From: Cytobacillus firmus DS1
GTDB lineage: Bacteria; Bacillota; Bacilli; Bacillales; Cytobacillaceae
NCBI RefSeq assembly: GCF_000565285.1
Contig: NZ_APVL01000003.1
Span: 186,001-250,000, forward strand
Direction: 5' to 3'
Length of the DNA stretch: 64,000 bases
Part shown: piece after piece, positions 27,336 through 35,717 of the stretch
Position numbering within the stretch: position 1 is the stretch's first letter
Layout of the letters: every line of letters begins with the position of its first letter
Program-made: the position numbers and the translations under genes
Notes under the pieces: generated by a model
Database searches by the model: none
What the model was told of the DNA's origin: nothing
Seen by the model: only the letters and a program-made list of their open reading frames with translations

Positions 27336-27833
27336 TTGAGTCAATCAAATTATGGTCAATACCCTTATTATGGTTACCAGCAGCGTTACAGCGACGGCAC
27401 TCAAATGCCGCAGAACTTTCAAGGCCAGCCGCAGTTTCAGCCGGCGCAAACAGGCGGAGCCATGCCTGGTGCAAGTTCGGGCGGGATGTTTCCAGGTGCA
27501 GGCACCGGAATGGGCGGACCGGCAGCTGCTCCATCTATTCCAGGCATGCTCCCGCTTGAACAATCCTATATCGAAAACATTCTTCGCCTGAACAAAGGGA
27601 AACTTGCGACAGTATATGCCACATTTGAGAACAATACGGAATGGAACGCCAAAATATTCAAAGGCCTCATTGAGGCGGCCGGGCGGGATCACCTGATACT
27701 GAGCGATCCTCAAACAGGCCAGCGTATCCTCCTTCCGATGATCTACTTAGACTATGTGACGTTTGATGAAGAAATCGAATATGAATACCCATTTGGCGGA
27801 GGACAGGGAATGTCGCAATATTCGCCGAGGTAA
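27336..27833 (+). CDS. gerQ: Spore coat protein GerQ
   Basis: A 165-residue inner-coat protein needed for CwlJ localisation and calcium-dipicolinate germination in B. subtilis. The N-terminal half is low complexity, rich in Gln, Gly, Pro and Tyr (YGQYPYYGYQQRYSDG). The C-terminal half (about residues 78-150) is the conserved domain with NILRLNKGKLATVYATFE and LLPMIYLDYVTFDEEIEYEYP. TTG start with GGAGG 7 nt upstream. The first Lys appears only near residue 88, whereas B. subtilis GerQ has Lys residues at its very N-terminus for transglutaminase cross-linking. Synteny with ywdL supports the call. Confidence 0.93.
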   Translation: MSQSNYGQYPYYGYQQRYSDGTQMPQNFQGQPQFQPAQTGGAMPGASSGGMFPGAGTGMGGPAAAPSIPGMLPLEQSYIENILRLNKGKLATVYATFENNTEWNAKIFKGLIEAAGRDHLILSDPQTGQRILLPMIYLDYVTFDEEIEYEYPFGGGQGMSQYSPR

Positions 27834-27892
27834 CAGGAAAAGCTCGGCTTCTGACAGCTGAGTACGTCTGGAACTGGCCGGATGCCGCAAGA

Positions 27893-27930
27893 AAAAGGAG
27901 CTTTGACCTCAAGTCAAAGCTCCTTTCCTT
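27893..27930. terminator. Bidirectional terminator between gerQ and ywdK
   Basis: AAAGGAGCTTTGAC pairs with GTCAAAGCTCCTTT around a short loop, with A/T tracts on both sides; the two genes converge here. Confidence 0.8.
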
Positions 27931-28302
27931 TTATAAGTATTTTACTGCCGCAATGATCAGCAGCACCCAGGCTGCAAGGAATGAGACTCCGCCAAGCGGC
28001 GTGATGGCACCGAGCACGCTGATTTTCGTTAAGGTCAGCACATATAAGCTTCCTGAGAACAGGATGATGCCGATCACCATCAGCCAGCCTGACCAGGATA
28101 ATAAAGATGTTGCCGGCAGCTTACCAAGCAGAACGCCAATGATTAAAAGGCCTGTTGCATGGAACATCTGGTAGGTTACACCTGTTTGCCATGTTTCCAA
28201 ATACTTCGGCTCCACTCTTCCTTCAAGTCCATGAGCTCCGAAAGCCCCCAATGCGACTGATAAAAAGGCATTAATAGCCCCAATTATAATAAATAGCTTC
28301 AT
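27931..28302 (-). CDS. ywdK: DUF423 membrane protein YwdK
   Basis: A 123-residue membrane protein with four predicted helices. It begins MKLFIIIGAINAFLSVALGA and contains the family signature GAFGAHGLEGRV and FSGSLYVLTLT. The start at 28302 is preferred because the upstream in-frame GTG forms part of the GAGGTG ribosome box. Function unknown; the family is widespread. It follows ywdI by 26 nt and shares its order with B. subtilis. Confidence 0.9.
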   Translation of the reverse strand: MKLFIIIGAINAFLSVALGAFGAHGLEGRVEPKYLETWQTGVTYQMFHATGLLIIGVLLGKLPATSLLSWSGWLMVIGIILFSGSLYVLTLTKISVLGAITPLGGVSFLAAWVLLIIAAVKYL

Positions 28303-28328
28303 AGTCCCCTGCACCTCTTATCCTTTTA

Positions 28329-28604
28329 TTAAAAATCGAACAATGAATCGCCATTCGCCTCATCATCCATCTGCATTTTCTTTGGCTGCAGATTCGCTGG
28401 CTGAGCTGCCGGCGGCGCACTGTATGTATGGCTAATAGACGAAACAGCAGCCGCACTTCCTGCATCCGACTCATCCAAAACCAGCTCGCATAACGACTTG
28501 ATCGCCTGCACTCTTTCCCTGATTCTGGCGTCGGAAGAGCTGCTTTTCGCTTCCAGCAATTCCTTTTCCATCTTCCCTAATAGCTTCTGAACAGAGATAT
28601 TCAC
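28329..28604 (-). CDS. ywdI: DUF5327 protein YwdI
   Basis: A 91-residue soluble protein. The N-terminal half is a predicted helix pair (VQKLLGKMEKELLEAKS, IRERVQAIKSLCELVLD). The C-terminal half is disordered and ends DEANGDSLFDF. The GTG start has GAGGTG 6 nt upstream. It lies between the ung-linked small gene and ywdK as in B. subtilis. No function is known and no catalytic motif is visible. Confidence 0.82.
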   Translation of the reverse strand: MNISVQKLLGKMEKELLEAKSSSSDARIRERVQAIKSLCELVLDESDAGSAAAVSSISHTYSAPPAAQPANLQPKKMQMDDEANGDSLFDF

Positions 28605-28706
28605 CCTCTACACCTCTTTCTGTAAAAAAGCAGCCCTCAGAGAGGGAGACTGCCTGCGCTAAACAATTCAATAAAAGCAGCCAGTATGACCGGCATATCA
28701 AGTTTA

Positions 28707-28877
28707 TCAGGTTTTCTTTTCAAAACGCAAACAGGGATGGCCGGATGCCCGGAAAACTTCGAGAGAGGGCATATGCCTTGTTTTAAACTGAAAGGCTCTG
28801 CAGCCTTTCGGATGGTTCCGGTCCCAGGTCACATAGAAATATTTGCATTTAAAACAATCGATTTTCTCTGAACTCAT
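28707..28877 (-). CDS. Small Cys-rich protein next to ung
   Basis: A 56-residue protein with cysteines in CFKCKYFYVTWDRNHPKGC and a last one in HPCLRF, a probable four-Cys zinc-binding knuckle. The ATG has AAAGGAG 8 nt upstream. It lies 66 nt downstream of ung and is probably co-transcribed. Similar small proteins recur beside uracil-DNA glycosylase genes in Bacillaceae and are sometimes labelled with that name, but this one has no glycosylase motif. Metal binding is inferred. Confidence 0.75.
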   Translation of the reverse strand: MSSEKIDCFKCKYFYVTWDRNHPKGCRAFQFKTRHMPSLEVFRASGHPCLRFEKKT

Positions 28878-28962
28878 TTGTTTTTCTCCTTTGTGCACAG
28901 ATCATATTTCGAGCACTTCTTGCATAAAACGGTATGTTTCACGTGAAACATGGCGAAAAGAA

Positions 28963-29640
28963 TCAGAGATTATGAATCTGCCAGTCAATTGGCTCCTCTC
29001 CAACCTTCTGTAAGATTTCATTCGTCCTTGAAAATGGTCTGCTCCCAAAGAACCCTTTTCTGGCCGAAAACGGGCTGGGATGCGGCGATTTTATGATATA
29101 GTGTTTGGAAGCATCAATCAGCACTTCTTTTTCCTGTGCCGATTTGCCCCACAATATAAAAATGACGGGCTCTTCCCGCTCATTCAATTTTTGGATAACC
29201 GTGTCGGTGAACGTTTCCCACCCTTGCCCTTTATGCGAATGCGCCAGCCCTTTGCGGACGGTCAGAACGGTATTGAGGAGCAGTACCCCTTCTTGGGCCC
29301 ATTTTAATAGATAGCCATTATCTGGCACTTCGAAGCCCAGATCATCCTGCATTTCCTTGAATATATTTTTCAGTGAAGGAGGCAGCTTTACATCAGGCTG
29401 AACCGAAAAGCTTAATCCATGTGCCTGTCCCGGCCCATGATAAGGATCCTGTCCCAATATCACTGCCCTTACATCTTTATAAGCTGTATATTGGAGCGCA
29501 TTAAAAATATCCTCCTGCTTCGGGTAAATGGTATGCTCCTCAAATTCTTTTTTCAAAAATGCACGAAGATGAAGATAATAAGGTTTCTCGAACTCCTCTG
29601 CCAAAATCTCCTGCCAGTCATTCCTTAAGATACGCTTCAT
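28963..29640 (-). CDS. ung: Uracil-DNA glycosylase
   Basis: A 225-residue family 1 glycosylase that removes uracil from DNA. The water-activating Asp is in [20 protein letters not shown], the uracil-binding Asn is in LLNTVLTV, and the [19 protein letters not shown] loop carries the catalytic His. ATG 29640 follows AGGAGGGAG and gives the B. subtilis Ung length; the 24 upstream in-frame codons are not supported. It is the first gene of a leftward run (ung, small Cys protein, ywdI, ywdK). Confidence 0.96.
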   Translation of the reverse strand: MKRILRNDWQEILAEEFEKPYYLHLRAFLKKEFEEHTIYPKQEDIFNALQYTAYKDVRAVILGQDPYHGPGQAHGLSFSVQPDVKLPPSLKNIFKEMQDDLGFEVPDNGYLLKWAQEGVLLLNTVLTVRKGLAHSHKGQGWETFTDTVIQKLNEREEPVIFILWGKSAQEKEVLIDASKHYIIKSPHPSPFSARKGFFGSRPFSRTNEILQKVGEEPIDWQIHNL

Positions 29641-29724
29641 TTGCCAACTCTCCCTCCTCTTATTTGAACTGTTATTCTTATACCCATTGGCTATCATGCC
29701 ATAATCTATCATTCTTGCCTACAT

Positions 29725-29749
29725 GTTTAAAAAATCTCAGAGCGGATAT
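29725..29749 (+). promoter_or_regulatory. Sigma-B type promoter of the YflT-like gene
   Basis: GTTTAA (29725-29730), a 13-nt spacer and GGATAT (29744-29749) match the general-stress consensus GTTTAA-N12-14-GGGTAT with one mismatch. The leader would be about 65 nt. The downstream gene belongs to a general stress family, which supports the call. Confidence 0.6.
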
Positions 29750-29822
29750 GTAATATATAGAACGGGCAGGAAGAGCTGCCCTTAAAAATAAATCTGCAAA
29801 TCTTATAAGGAGGATGTTATAT

Positions 29823-30152
29823 ATGTATAAAATTGAAGTTGTCGAAAATGGTGTACAAGCTACTGATGCGATTGGAATGCTGCAAAGCCAAGGATTCAAT
29901 AAGGAAAACATCTATATTTTCGCACATGACAAGGATCGCTCCGAGCACCTTTCTGACGCGACAGATACAGGTGATGTCGGTATGAAGGAACAGGGCTTAT
30001 TCGATTCTGTCGGAAATGTTTTCAAAAAGCGCGGAGATGAGCTTCGTTCAAAATTTGAATCTGTTGGGTTAACAACGGTAGAAGCAGAACAATATGAAAA
30101 AGTACTGGATGAAGGCAAGTTAGTTGTTGTGGGTACAGATGAAGTAAAATAA
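29823..30152 (+). CDS. YflT-like general stress protein
   Basis: A 109-residue member of the YflT/GSP17M family, induced by general stress in Bacillus; molecular function unknown. The fold opens MYKIEVVENGVQATDAIGML, with GFNKENIYIFAHDKDR in the middle and the tail DEGKLVVVGTDEVK. The ATG at 29823 lies 9 nt from AAGGAGG. An earlier in-frame ATG at 29814 is inside the ribosome box and is rejected. It is single, with a sigma-B type promoter and a strong terminator. Confidence 0.88.
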   Translation: MYKIEVVENGVQATDAIGMLQSQGFNKENIYIFAHDKDRSEHLSDATDTGDVGMKEQGLFDSVGNVFKKRGDELRSKFESVGLTTVEAEQYEKVLDEGKLVVVGTDEVK

Positions 30153-30154
30153 AT

Positions 30155-30187
30155 GAAAAAGCGATGAAGATTCTTCATCGCTTTTTT
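30155..30187 (+). terminator. Terminator of the YflT-like gene
   Basis: AGCGATGAAGA and TCTTCATCGCT form a near-perfect stem followed by TTTTTT. Confidence 0.85.
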
Positions 30188-30194
30188 GGTGCTC

Positions 30195-30593
30195 TTAAAA
30201 CATCCAAACCCATAACCCCATAAGCAGAACCGGGTATAATACATACCACCATACTCTGGTTATATTGACTTTTGACAGGATGAAAAATACCAGTTCAGGC
30301 AAAACAATCAGACCAGCCTGAAGCCAGATGAACGTATAAAAATGCTCCGGCGCTATCATGCCGTTCCCTGTCGCCCAATCTCCGCTGTTGAATAAAAAGT
30401 AGAAGAAATTCAGGAAAGGGAGAATGATAGCGAAAAGAATGCGGCTGATATGAACAATCAGATCGGCGGGACGCTTGTTTTTATACAGTGGCGTAACCGG
30501 CATGATAAAACTATATAGAATCAGAACGAACCCAATAAAATTAACCAGCAGCTGATCAAATAAATACCCGAAAAAATACATAAATGTAATCAT
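30195..30593 (-). CDS. Hypothetical four-helix membrane protein
   Basis: A 132-residue protein I do not recognise. It has four predicted membrane helices: about residues 8-32, 45-68, 85-105 and 112-131. An aromatic-rich loop GDWATGNGMIAPEHFYTFIW lies between helices 2 and 3. The ATG has GAGGT 6 nt upstream, and the reading frame is clean. It lies 78 nt downstream of the convergence-free end of the moeB gene's flank, running leftward toward the YflT terminator. It is not clearly in an operon. Confidence 0.75.
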   Translation of the reverse strand: MITFMYFFGYLFDQLLVNFIGFVLILYSFIMPVTPLYKNKRPADLIVHISRILFAIILPFLNFFYFLFNSGDWATGNGMIAPEHFYTFIWLQAGLIVLPELVFFILSKVNITRVWWYVLYPVLLMGLWVWMF

Positions 30594-30671
30594 TATTTAC
30601 CTCTTCTGTTCTTTTGTCTTTATTTTACAGAAAAGGCAAAGGGTAATATATGATAAATAAGCACTAGTTTT

Positions 30672-31691
30672 CTAACCCATAATCCGCTGGTAAATGGACT
30701 TCGCATGCGCTAAGTCCTTTGTGCCATGGATCAGGGCGCGTCCGTCTTTGAAAAGAACCATCCGCTGCTCCTCCATCTCGACGGAAAGCAGATATGGATT
30801 GCCTTTTACCTGATAGCCGAGTGACTTCAGCTGCCGGGCGATTTCCGTGAACTCGATTAAGAGTTCTTTCGGCGGGCGGATCTGAACGGTGTCCCTTCCG
30901 CAGAGAATGGTGGATTTCATCATGTTTTCCGCCTGCAGATAAGGATAGGTTCGGTCTTTTCCGCAGGATAAGCAGCCTTCATCCTTCGCTTTTGACACCT
31001 TCATGCTTGTGTACTGGTTTCGCCATAAATCAAAACTGACCATGGCGGTCCTTACTGCTTCCCAGTCCTCAGCCAGAATTTTCAGTGCCTCTGCCGCCTG
31101 ATGGGCGACAACCATTTGCACAGCAGGCGCAATAATCCCGCCGGTGTCACAGGTCATCCCCTGGATCGGAATTTTTTTCAATAAGCAATTCATGCATGGC
31201 GTTTTCCCCGGAAGGATGGTCATGCTCATGCCAAAGCTGCCGACACAGGCTCCATAAATCCACGGAATAGTATATTTCTGGGAGATATCATTAATAGCCA
31301 TTCTGGTTTCAAAGTTGTCAGTTGAATCGAGGATCAGATCCACCCCATCGGCAAGCTCCTCCAGCTTTTCAGGAGTAGCATCGCCAATAATCGAGCGGAT
31401 TTCAACCTCGCTATTAATCTGTTTCAGCCGTTTTTCGGCAGCGGCCGCTTTCGGCATTTTTTCCGCTGCATCGCTTTCTGCAAAAAGCTGCTGGCGCTGC
31501 AGATTGCTTTCCTCGACATAATCACGGTCAATAATCGTCAGTTTGCCGGCCCCGGAGCGCGCCATCATCTCCGCGTTTCCCGAGCCCAGTGCGCCGGCAC
31601 CGATAATCAGCACATGCTTCGAGCGGATTTTTTCCTGCCCCTCTTTTCCAATTGGCGCAAACAGGGTCTGGCGTGAATACCTTTCAGACAA
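30672..31691 (-). CDS. moeB: Molybdopterin-synthase adenylyltransferase (MoeB/ThiF family)
   Basis: A 339-residue E1-like enzyme that adenylates the C-terminal Gly of MoaD (or ThiS) before sulfur transfer. The ATP-binding motif GAGALGSGNAEMMARSGAG and the acidic IIDRDYVEESNLQRQ lie near residues 31-70. Two zinc CxxC pairs are seen in PCMNCLLKK and GCLSCGK. MTCDTGGIIAPAVQMV is the usual crossover region. About 90 extra C-terminal residues (after YPYLQAEN) extend beyond the core domain. TTG start after AGGAGGGG. It is 22 nt downstream of moaD in a cofactor operon. A dual role in thiamin synthesis is possible. Confidence 0.93.
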   Translation of the reverse strand: MSERYSRQTLFAPIGKEGQEKIRSKHVLIIGAGALGSGNAEMMARSGAGKLTIIDRDYVEESNLQRQQLFAESDAAEKMPKAAAAEKRLKQINSEVEIRSIIGDATPEKLEELADGVDLILDSTDNFETRMAINDISQKYTIPWIYGACVGSFGMSMTILPGKTPCMNCLLKKIPIQGMTCDTGGIIAPAVQMVVAHQAAEALKILAEDWEAVRTAMVSFDLWRNQYTSMKVSKAKDEGCLSCGKDRTYPYLQAENMMKSTILCGRDTVQIRPPKELLIEFTEIARQLKSLGYQVKGNPYLLSVEMEEQRMVLFKDGRALIHGTKDLAHAKSIYQRIMG

Positions 31692-31713
31692 TAGGGCCCC
31701 TCCTCTCTATGCA

Positions 31714-31944
31714 TCACCCGCCGCTGACTGGAGGGATAAACGCAACCGCATCTCCGTTCTGAATGACTTCATCATCTGAAGCGAATTCCTCGTTCACCGC
31801 TGCCATGACTGAATCAAGCTTCAGCCCGAATTCTTCCTCAAGCAGCTGTTTCAGCTCAGCGATGGTTTTGCCGCTGACATCTCTTGTTACAGACTCTTCT
31901 CCAACACGGTCCCGCAAATGGGCAAAAAACATGATTTTATTCAT
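31714..31944 (-). CDS. moaD: Molybdopterin synthase sulfur carrier subunit
   Basis: A 76-residue ubiquitin-like carrier with the C-terminal diglycine (IPPVSGG) that becomes a thiocarboxylate and donates sulfur to precursor Z. It begins MNKIMFFAHLRDRVGEES. GGAGGGGGA precedes the ATG. The gene overlaps the end of moaE by 8 nt, so the two synthase subunits are translationally coupled. Confidence 0.95.
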   Translation of the reverse strand: MNKIMFFAHLRDRVGEESVTRDVSGKTIAELKQLLEEEFGLKLDSVMAAVNEEFASDDEVIQNGDAVAFIPPVSGG

Positions 31945-32401
31945 TTAAATCTTCCCCCTCCGGTTTCCCTTTTGGATATGCCACTGTTTCCAGCTGGTTG
32001 CCGATCCATTCTTCACCGTCTTCCCAATGTTCCTTTTTCCAGATCGGCACAATTTCTTTAATTCTTTCAATCGCATAGCGGTTGGCTTCATAAGCATCGG
32101 CACGGTGTGGAGTAGAAACGGCAATGACCACCGCTACATCGGTAATATCCAGCTTGCCTGTGCGGTGGGTAATCGCCACTTCCGCCCCGTTCCAGCGTTC
32201 TTTTATCTCGGTTCCAATCTGCTCCAGTTTTTTCACAGCCATGGACTCGTATGCTTCATAGATTAAGTACAGTGTTTTCTTGCCGTGAGTCAGCTCGCGG
32301 ACGGTCCCAATGAAGGTCGTAATCGCCCCTGCTTCCCGCTGCACCACTTTATCGATCACACTTTGAATATTGATCGGATCTTTTGAAATCTCAAAATTCA
32401 T
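31937..32401 (-). CDS. moaE: Molybdopterin synthase catalytic subunit
   Basis: A 154-residue large subunit that inserts two sulfurs into cyclic pyranopterin. Family motifs are GAITTFIGTVRELTHGK, LIYEAYESMAVKKLEQIG, AITHRTGKLDITDVAVVIA, STPHRADAYEA and IPIWKKEHWEDGEEWIG, including the catalytic Lys in PIWKKE. The ATG is close after GAGGTGATT. It forms a heterotetramer with MoaD encoded by the overlapping downstream gene. Confidence 0.96.
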   Translation of the reverse strand: MNFEISKDPINIQSVIDKVVQREAGAITTFIGTVRELTHGKKTLYLIYEAYESMAVKKLEQIGTEIKERWNGAEVAITHRTGKLDITDVAVVIAVSTPHRADAYEANRYAIERIKEIVPIWKKEHWEDGEEWIGNQLETVAYPKGKPEGEDLNE

Positions 32402-32490
32402 GGAATCACCTCATTTATATAAAAAACCTATTCTAGCCTTATTTGTTTCATTTTGACATAACCTGTGCCGGAAGTGAAATGGCTGATTGT

Positions 32491-33102
32491 TTAATTTGAT
32501 TTCCCTTCCTCTTCAGCTGCCATTTTTAGTGCCTGCTGGTACTCATCCGGATGATTCATATTAAAAAAATAGTCATCCTTGGCTAGAAAACCTCTCTTCT
32601 TCAGTTCTTCATCTCTTAATATGGCAGTGTCTATTTCATTTAAAAATTCACGGATTCTTAATTGATTATTCATCAAAGCTTGTTCAGCGGCTTCTTTAGC
32701 ATCTTTTCGGTAAGCTGCAAACAGAGGATGAAGGCGGCCTTCCATTTCCGGCACAGCGGCCTGACGGCTGTTTAATTCTTCTAAAAGAATTCTCCCTAAA
32801 TCCACAGATAGGAAAGGCATATCACAGGCAACAATCAGATTTTTTTGGGTTGATGACGCTGACAGCCCTGCTTGAATTCCTGCAAGCGGACCTTTTTCTA
32901 TCCATTTGTCACTGACTATCGGAAGCCCAAGAAACCGGTATTCATCCTGTTTATTCGCAACGATGATCACCTGGGATGTATATGAAGCCAATGAATCTGC
33001 GATGCGTTCAATCACTGTTTTTCCCTGTATTTTTAGCAGAGCCTTATTCTCCCCCATACGGCTCGAATGCCCTCCTGCCAAAATAATGCCTGTTGTACTC
33101 AT
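32491..33102 (-). CDS. mobA: Molybdenum cofactor guanylyltransferase MobA
   Basis: A 203-residue nucleotidyltransferase that adds GMP to molybdopterin. The N-terminal signature is GIILAGGHSSRMGENKALLK; VACDMPFLSVDLG carries the metal-binding Asp and RLHPLFAAYRK follows. ATG 33102 has AGGTGAAG just upstream; 13 upstream in-frame codons lack a ribosome site. It leads the mobA-moaE-moaD-moeB run. moaA, moaB/C, moeA and mobB are not in the window and must lie elsewhere. Its presence implies a guanine-dinucleotide molybdoenzyme in the organism. Confidence 0.93.
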   Translation of the reverse strand: MSTTGIILAGGHSSRMGENKALLKIQGKTVIERIADSLASYTSQVIIVANKQDEYRFLGLPIVSDKWIEKGPLAGIQAGLSASSTQKNLIVACDMPFLSVDLGRILLEELNSRQAAVPEMEGRLHPLFAAYRKDAKEAAEQALMNNQLRIREFLNEIDTAILRDEELKKRGFLAKDDYFFNMNHPDEYQQALKMAAEEEGKSN

Positions 33103-33379
33103 ATTCTTCACCTGACTTTGTGTGATGTGGAACAGCGTCATTCTATCCTTATCGTTTTATTTTACCATCTAATCCAAAGTGTTTCTTTGATAAAGGCCTG
33201 CTGGTTGTGCGGATCGCTTTGGATCCCTCCTACTTTCTTCTTATCTCTATTCTGCTACCAATTACCTTTTTTTAGAAAAACCTATAAACCGATGGAATCA
33301 TTTGACATGTATTGTGCAGGTATAACCCTTCAGCTATTAGAAAGAACTTCCTATATTTCTATATACGGGAGGGAATACA

Positions 33380-35278
33380 TTGAGATTTAAAAAGCTATCA
33401 TCAGCCATTTTAACGTTGTCCTTAACCGCAAGCCTCTTGGCTATCCCCGCTGACTTTACACCAAGCGCAACTTCTGCAGCATCAACAGAAAACAGCATTG
33501 AATCGCACCACTTGCAAAAGGCATTTGAAAAAGCGGCGAAGGAATTTGGAGTACCTGAATCTGTCCTTCTCGCCGTCGCTTATAACCAGTCACGCTGGGA
33601 GCACCATGAAGGCCATAGTGAGGTCGGAGGCTATGGCATTATGAATCTTGCAGACTTGCCAGCCGACATGAGCGCAAGGGGCAAGCACGATGATGGAATC
33701 ATTGAGGCTTCAGATAATGAGAATAGCACGCTTAAAACAGCCGCAAACCTTCTAAATGAAAATCCGGAAGCCTTAAAAAAAGACCCTGAACAAAATATCC
33801 GGGCCGGAGCAGCTCTTTTAGCAGAGTTTGCACGCCAAACGACAGGGGAACTCCCTTCCGATGCAGCAGACTGGTACGGTGCCGTCGTTAAATACAGCGG
33901 AACAGATCAGGAAGTCATTGCTAAGGACTTTGCAGATCAAGTCTTTGAGACCATTCAGCAAGGTGCTGCCAGAAAAAACCTTGATGGACAAAGAGTCGTA
34001 TTAAACGCCAAGGAAATTACACCAAATAAGACTACAGCTGGCACTATCCCTCTTCGCAACACCAAATACACAAATACCGACTGTCCCAATGGCCTTGATT
34101 GTACTTTCATTCCTGCTGCTTATAAGCAATTTTCGAGCAGCACAAGTAATTACGGCAACTACGATATCGCCAATCGGCCAAAGGACGATTTAGATATTCG
34201 CTATATTATTATTCATGATATTGAGGGCACGGCTGAATCCGCCATCAGCCACTTCCAGAATCCGTCCTACGTTAGTGCACACTATGTCATAGATTCAGAG
34301 ACCGGAAAAATCACCCAGATGGTACGTCCTGAAGATGTGCCATGGCATGCAGGAAACTGGTATTTTAATATGCATTCGATCGGATTGGAGCATGAAGGGT
34401 ATGCTGCAGAAGGCGCAGACTGGTACAGTGAGCAAATGTACCGCTCTACTGCAAAACTTGTAAGATACCTTTCAGACCGATTTAACATTCCTTTGGACAG
34501 ACAGCACATTATCGGCCATGATGAGATACCTGGCTTAACAACAGCAAAACATAGGAGCATGCACTGGGACCCGGGCGCTTATTGGGATTGGGGACACTTT
34601 TTCGACCTTCTTGGGGCTTCCTTTAATCCAAGCAGCGGAGACAAAGACAGTAATATTCTCACAATCCGCCCAAATTTCAATACAAATCAGCCAGACTTTA
34701 CGTATAGAGGAATTAAACAGGAACCTGAGTCTTCAAGCCTGATTCATTTATACAGCGAACCCAGCTTTGAGGCACCATTGGTCAGTGATCCCCTGCTTCA
34801 TCCTGGCGGCACCAGCACAAAAAATATTAATGACTGGGGCAATAAAGCTGCCATTGGACAGAGTTTCTATAAAGCCGGGCAGGAAGGCGATTGGACAGCT
34901 ATTTACTACGGCGGCCAAGAAGCCTGGTTCTATAATCCGAACAATAGAAATAGCGTCCCAGGCAGCGGGACCCTCATTACGCCAAAAGAAGGGCTTGATT
35001 CCATACCTGTATATGGTGCCGCCTATCCTGACGACGCAGCTTACGATGAGGCCGGAATTGCAGAATCGGCAAGAGGAAAAGCACAGGTTCTATATCAGAT
35101 GCCGGCTGGCCAAATCTATACAGCAACAGAACCAATTCAGTCCGATTACTATCATGCGAAGTATTATAATGACCCGGCTACGAATAAGGTTGTAAAGGGA
35201 AATGATGAATACTATCAGATTTTTTACAACCATCGCCTGGGATTCGTGAAGAAAAGCGATGTAGAAGTTGTAAATTAA
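33380..35278 (+). CDS. Secreted N-acetylmuramoyl-L-alanine amidase, multidomain
   Basis: A 632-residue exported cell-wall hydrolase. A signal peptide (residues 1-34, with cleavage near ATSAAS) is followed by a lysozyme-like region (about 45-180; FEKAAKEFGVPESVLLAVAY, GGYGIMNL, RAGAALLAEFA). An Amidase_2 domain (about 265-415) has zinc and catalytic residues in YIIIHDIEGTAESAISHF, SAHYVIDSETGKI, VPWHAGNW and HRSMHWDPGAYW. The C-terminal 200 residues look like SH3-type wall-binding repeats. The TTG start lies 6 nt from GGAGGG. In the lysozyme-like region NQSRW replaces the usual ESRW, so the glycosidase site seems dead. A MITE-like repeat begins at its stop codon. Confidence 0.88.
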   Translation: MRFKKLSSAILTLSLTASLLAIPADFTPSATSAASTENSIESHHLQKAFEKAAKEFGVPESVLLAVAYNQSRWEHHEGHSEVGGYGIMNLADLPADMSARGKHDDGIIEASDNENSTLKTAANLLNENPEALKKDPEQNIRAGAALLAEFARQTTGELPSDAADWYGAVVKYSGTDQEVIAKDFADQVFETIQQGAARKNLDGQRVVLNAKEITPNKTTAGTIPLRNTKYTNTDCPNGLDCTFIPAAYKQFSSSTSNYGNYDIANRPKDDLDIRYIIIHDIEGTAESAISHFQNPSYVSAHYVIDSETGKITQMVRPEDVPWHAGNWYFNMHSIGLEHEGYAAEGADWYSEQMYRSTAKLVRYLSDRFNIPLDRQHIIGHDEIPGLTTAKHRSMHWDPGAYWDWGHFFDLLGASFNPSSGDKDSNILTIRPNFNTNQPDFTYRGIKQEPESSSLIHLYSEPSFEAPLVSDPLLHPGGTSTKNINDWGNKAAIGQSFYKAGQEGDWTAIYYGGQEAWFYNPNNRNSVPGSGTLITPKEGLDSIPVYGAAYPDDAAYDEAGIAESARGKAQVLYQMPAGQIYTATEPIQSDYYHAKYYNDPATNKVVKGNDEYYQIFYNHRLGFVKKSDVEVVN

Positions 35279-35521
35279 AGGCTGTTTTCGCAAGGTTTGT
35301 TGCTATTTGTATATATTTACTGAGTTGATTGGAGCGGAAGGTGCGAGATCCTCGAAAATGCTATCGCATTTTCTTCGTGCGATGTTTTTTCGGGAAAGCT
35401 TATTCAACGTCCTGCGGGAGTAGCGGGACAGGTGAGACCCCGCGGAAAGCGAGCATCCTGTAGCGGAAATCAACGGACAAGATTAATAGGTTAAAAACAA
35501 CAATTTATACGAAAAGAGCCT
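35279..35521 (+). repeat. MITE-like repeat R1, copy 2 (243 bp)
   Basis: The best-preserved copy. It starts AGGCTGTTTTCG and ends CGAAAAGAGCCT, a 12-bp inverted repeat with one mismatch. It is flanked by the 6-bp direct repeat AATTAA (35273-35278 and 35522-35527), and the left repeat contains the TAA stop of the amidase gene. Inside are a hairpin around AAAATGCTATCGCATTTT and GC-rich paired words (GTCCTGCGGGAGTAGCGGG). No coding capacity. Confidence 0.8.
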
Positions 35522-35537
35522 AATTAAAAGACTGACC

Positions 35538-35575
35538 TGGAGTTATTCTTCTTTGAGGAATAGCTCCTTTTTTGT
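35538..35575 (+). terminator. Terminator downstream of amidase gene and R1 copy 2
   Basis: GGAGTTATTC and GAGGAATAGCTCC form a stem around TTCTTT and are followed by TTTTTTG. Confidence 0.7.
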
Positions 35576-35717
35576 TTCATTGATCTCTTTTGTATTTTTG
35601 AAAACAATAGCGGACAACTTAATGCTGAGAAATCATCTAATCGGTCCGTTATAGTTTTTCCCCTTTTCAATTATTGTTATAATTAGTAAAAGATATCTGC
35701 AAGGAGGAATTAGGCAT

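Noticed and set aside
28707..28877. Second uracil-DNA glycosylase
   Set aside because: The 56-residue product has only a Cys knuckle and none of the glycosylase motifs; its link to ung is by position only.
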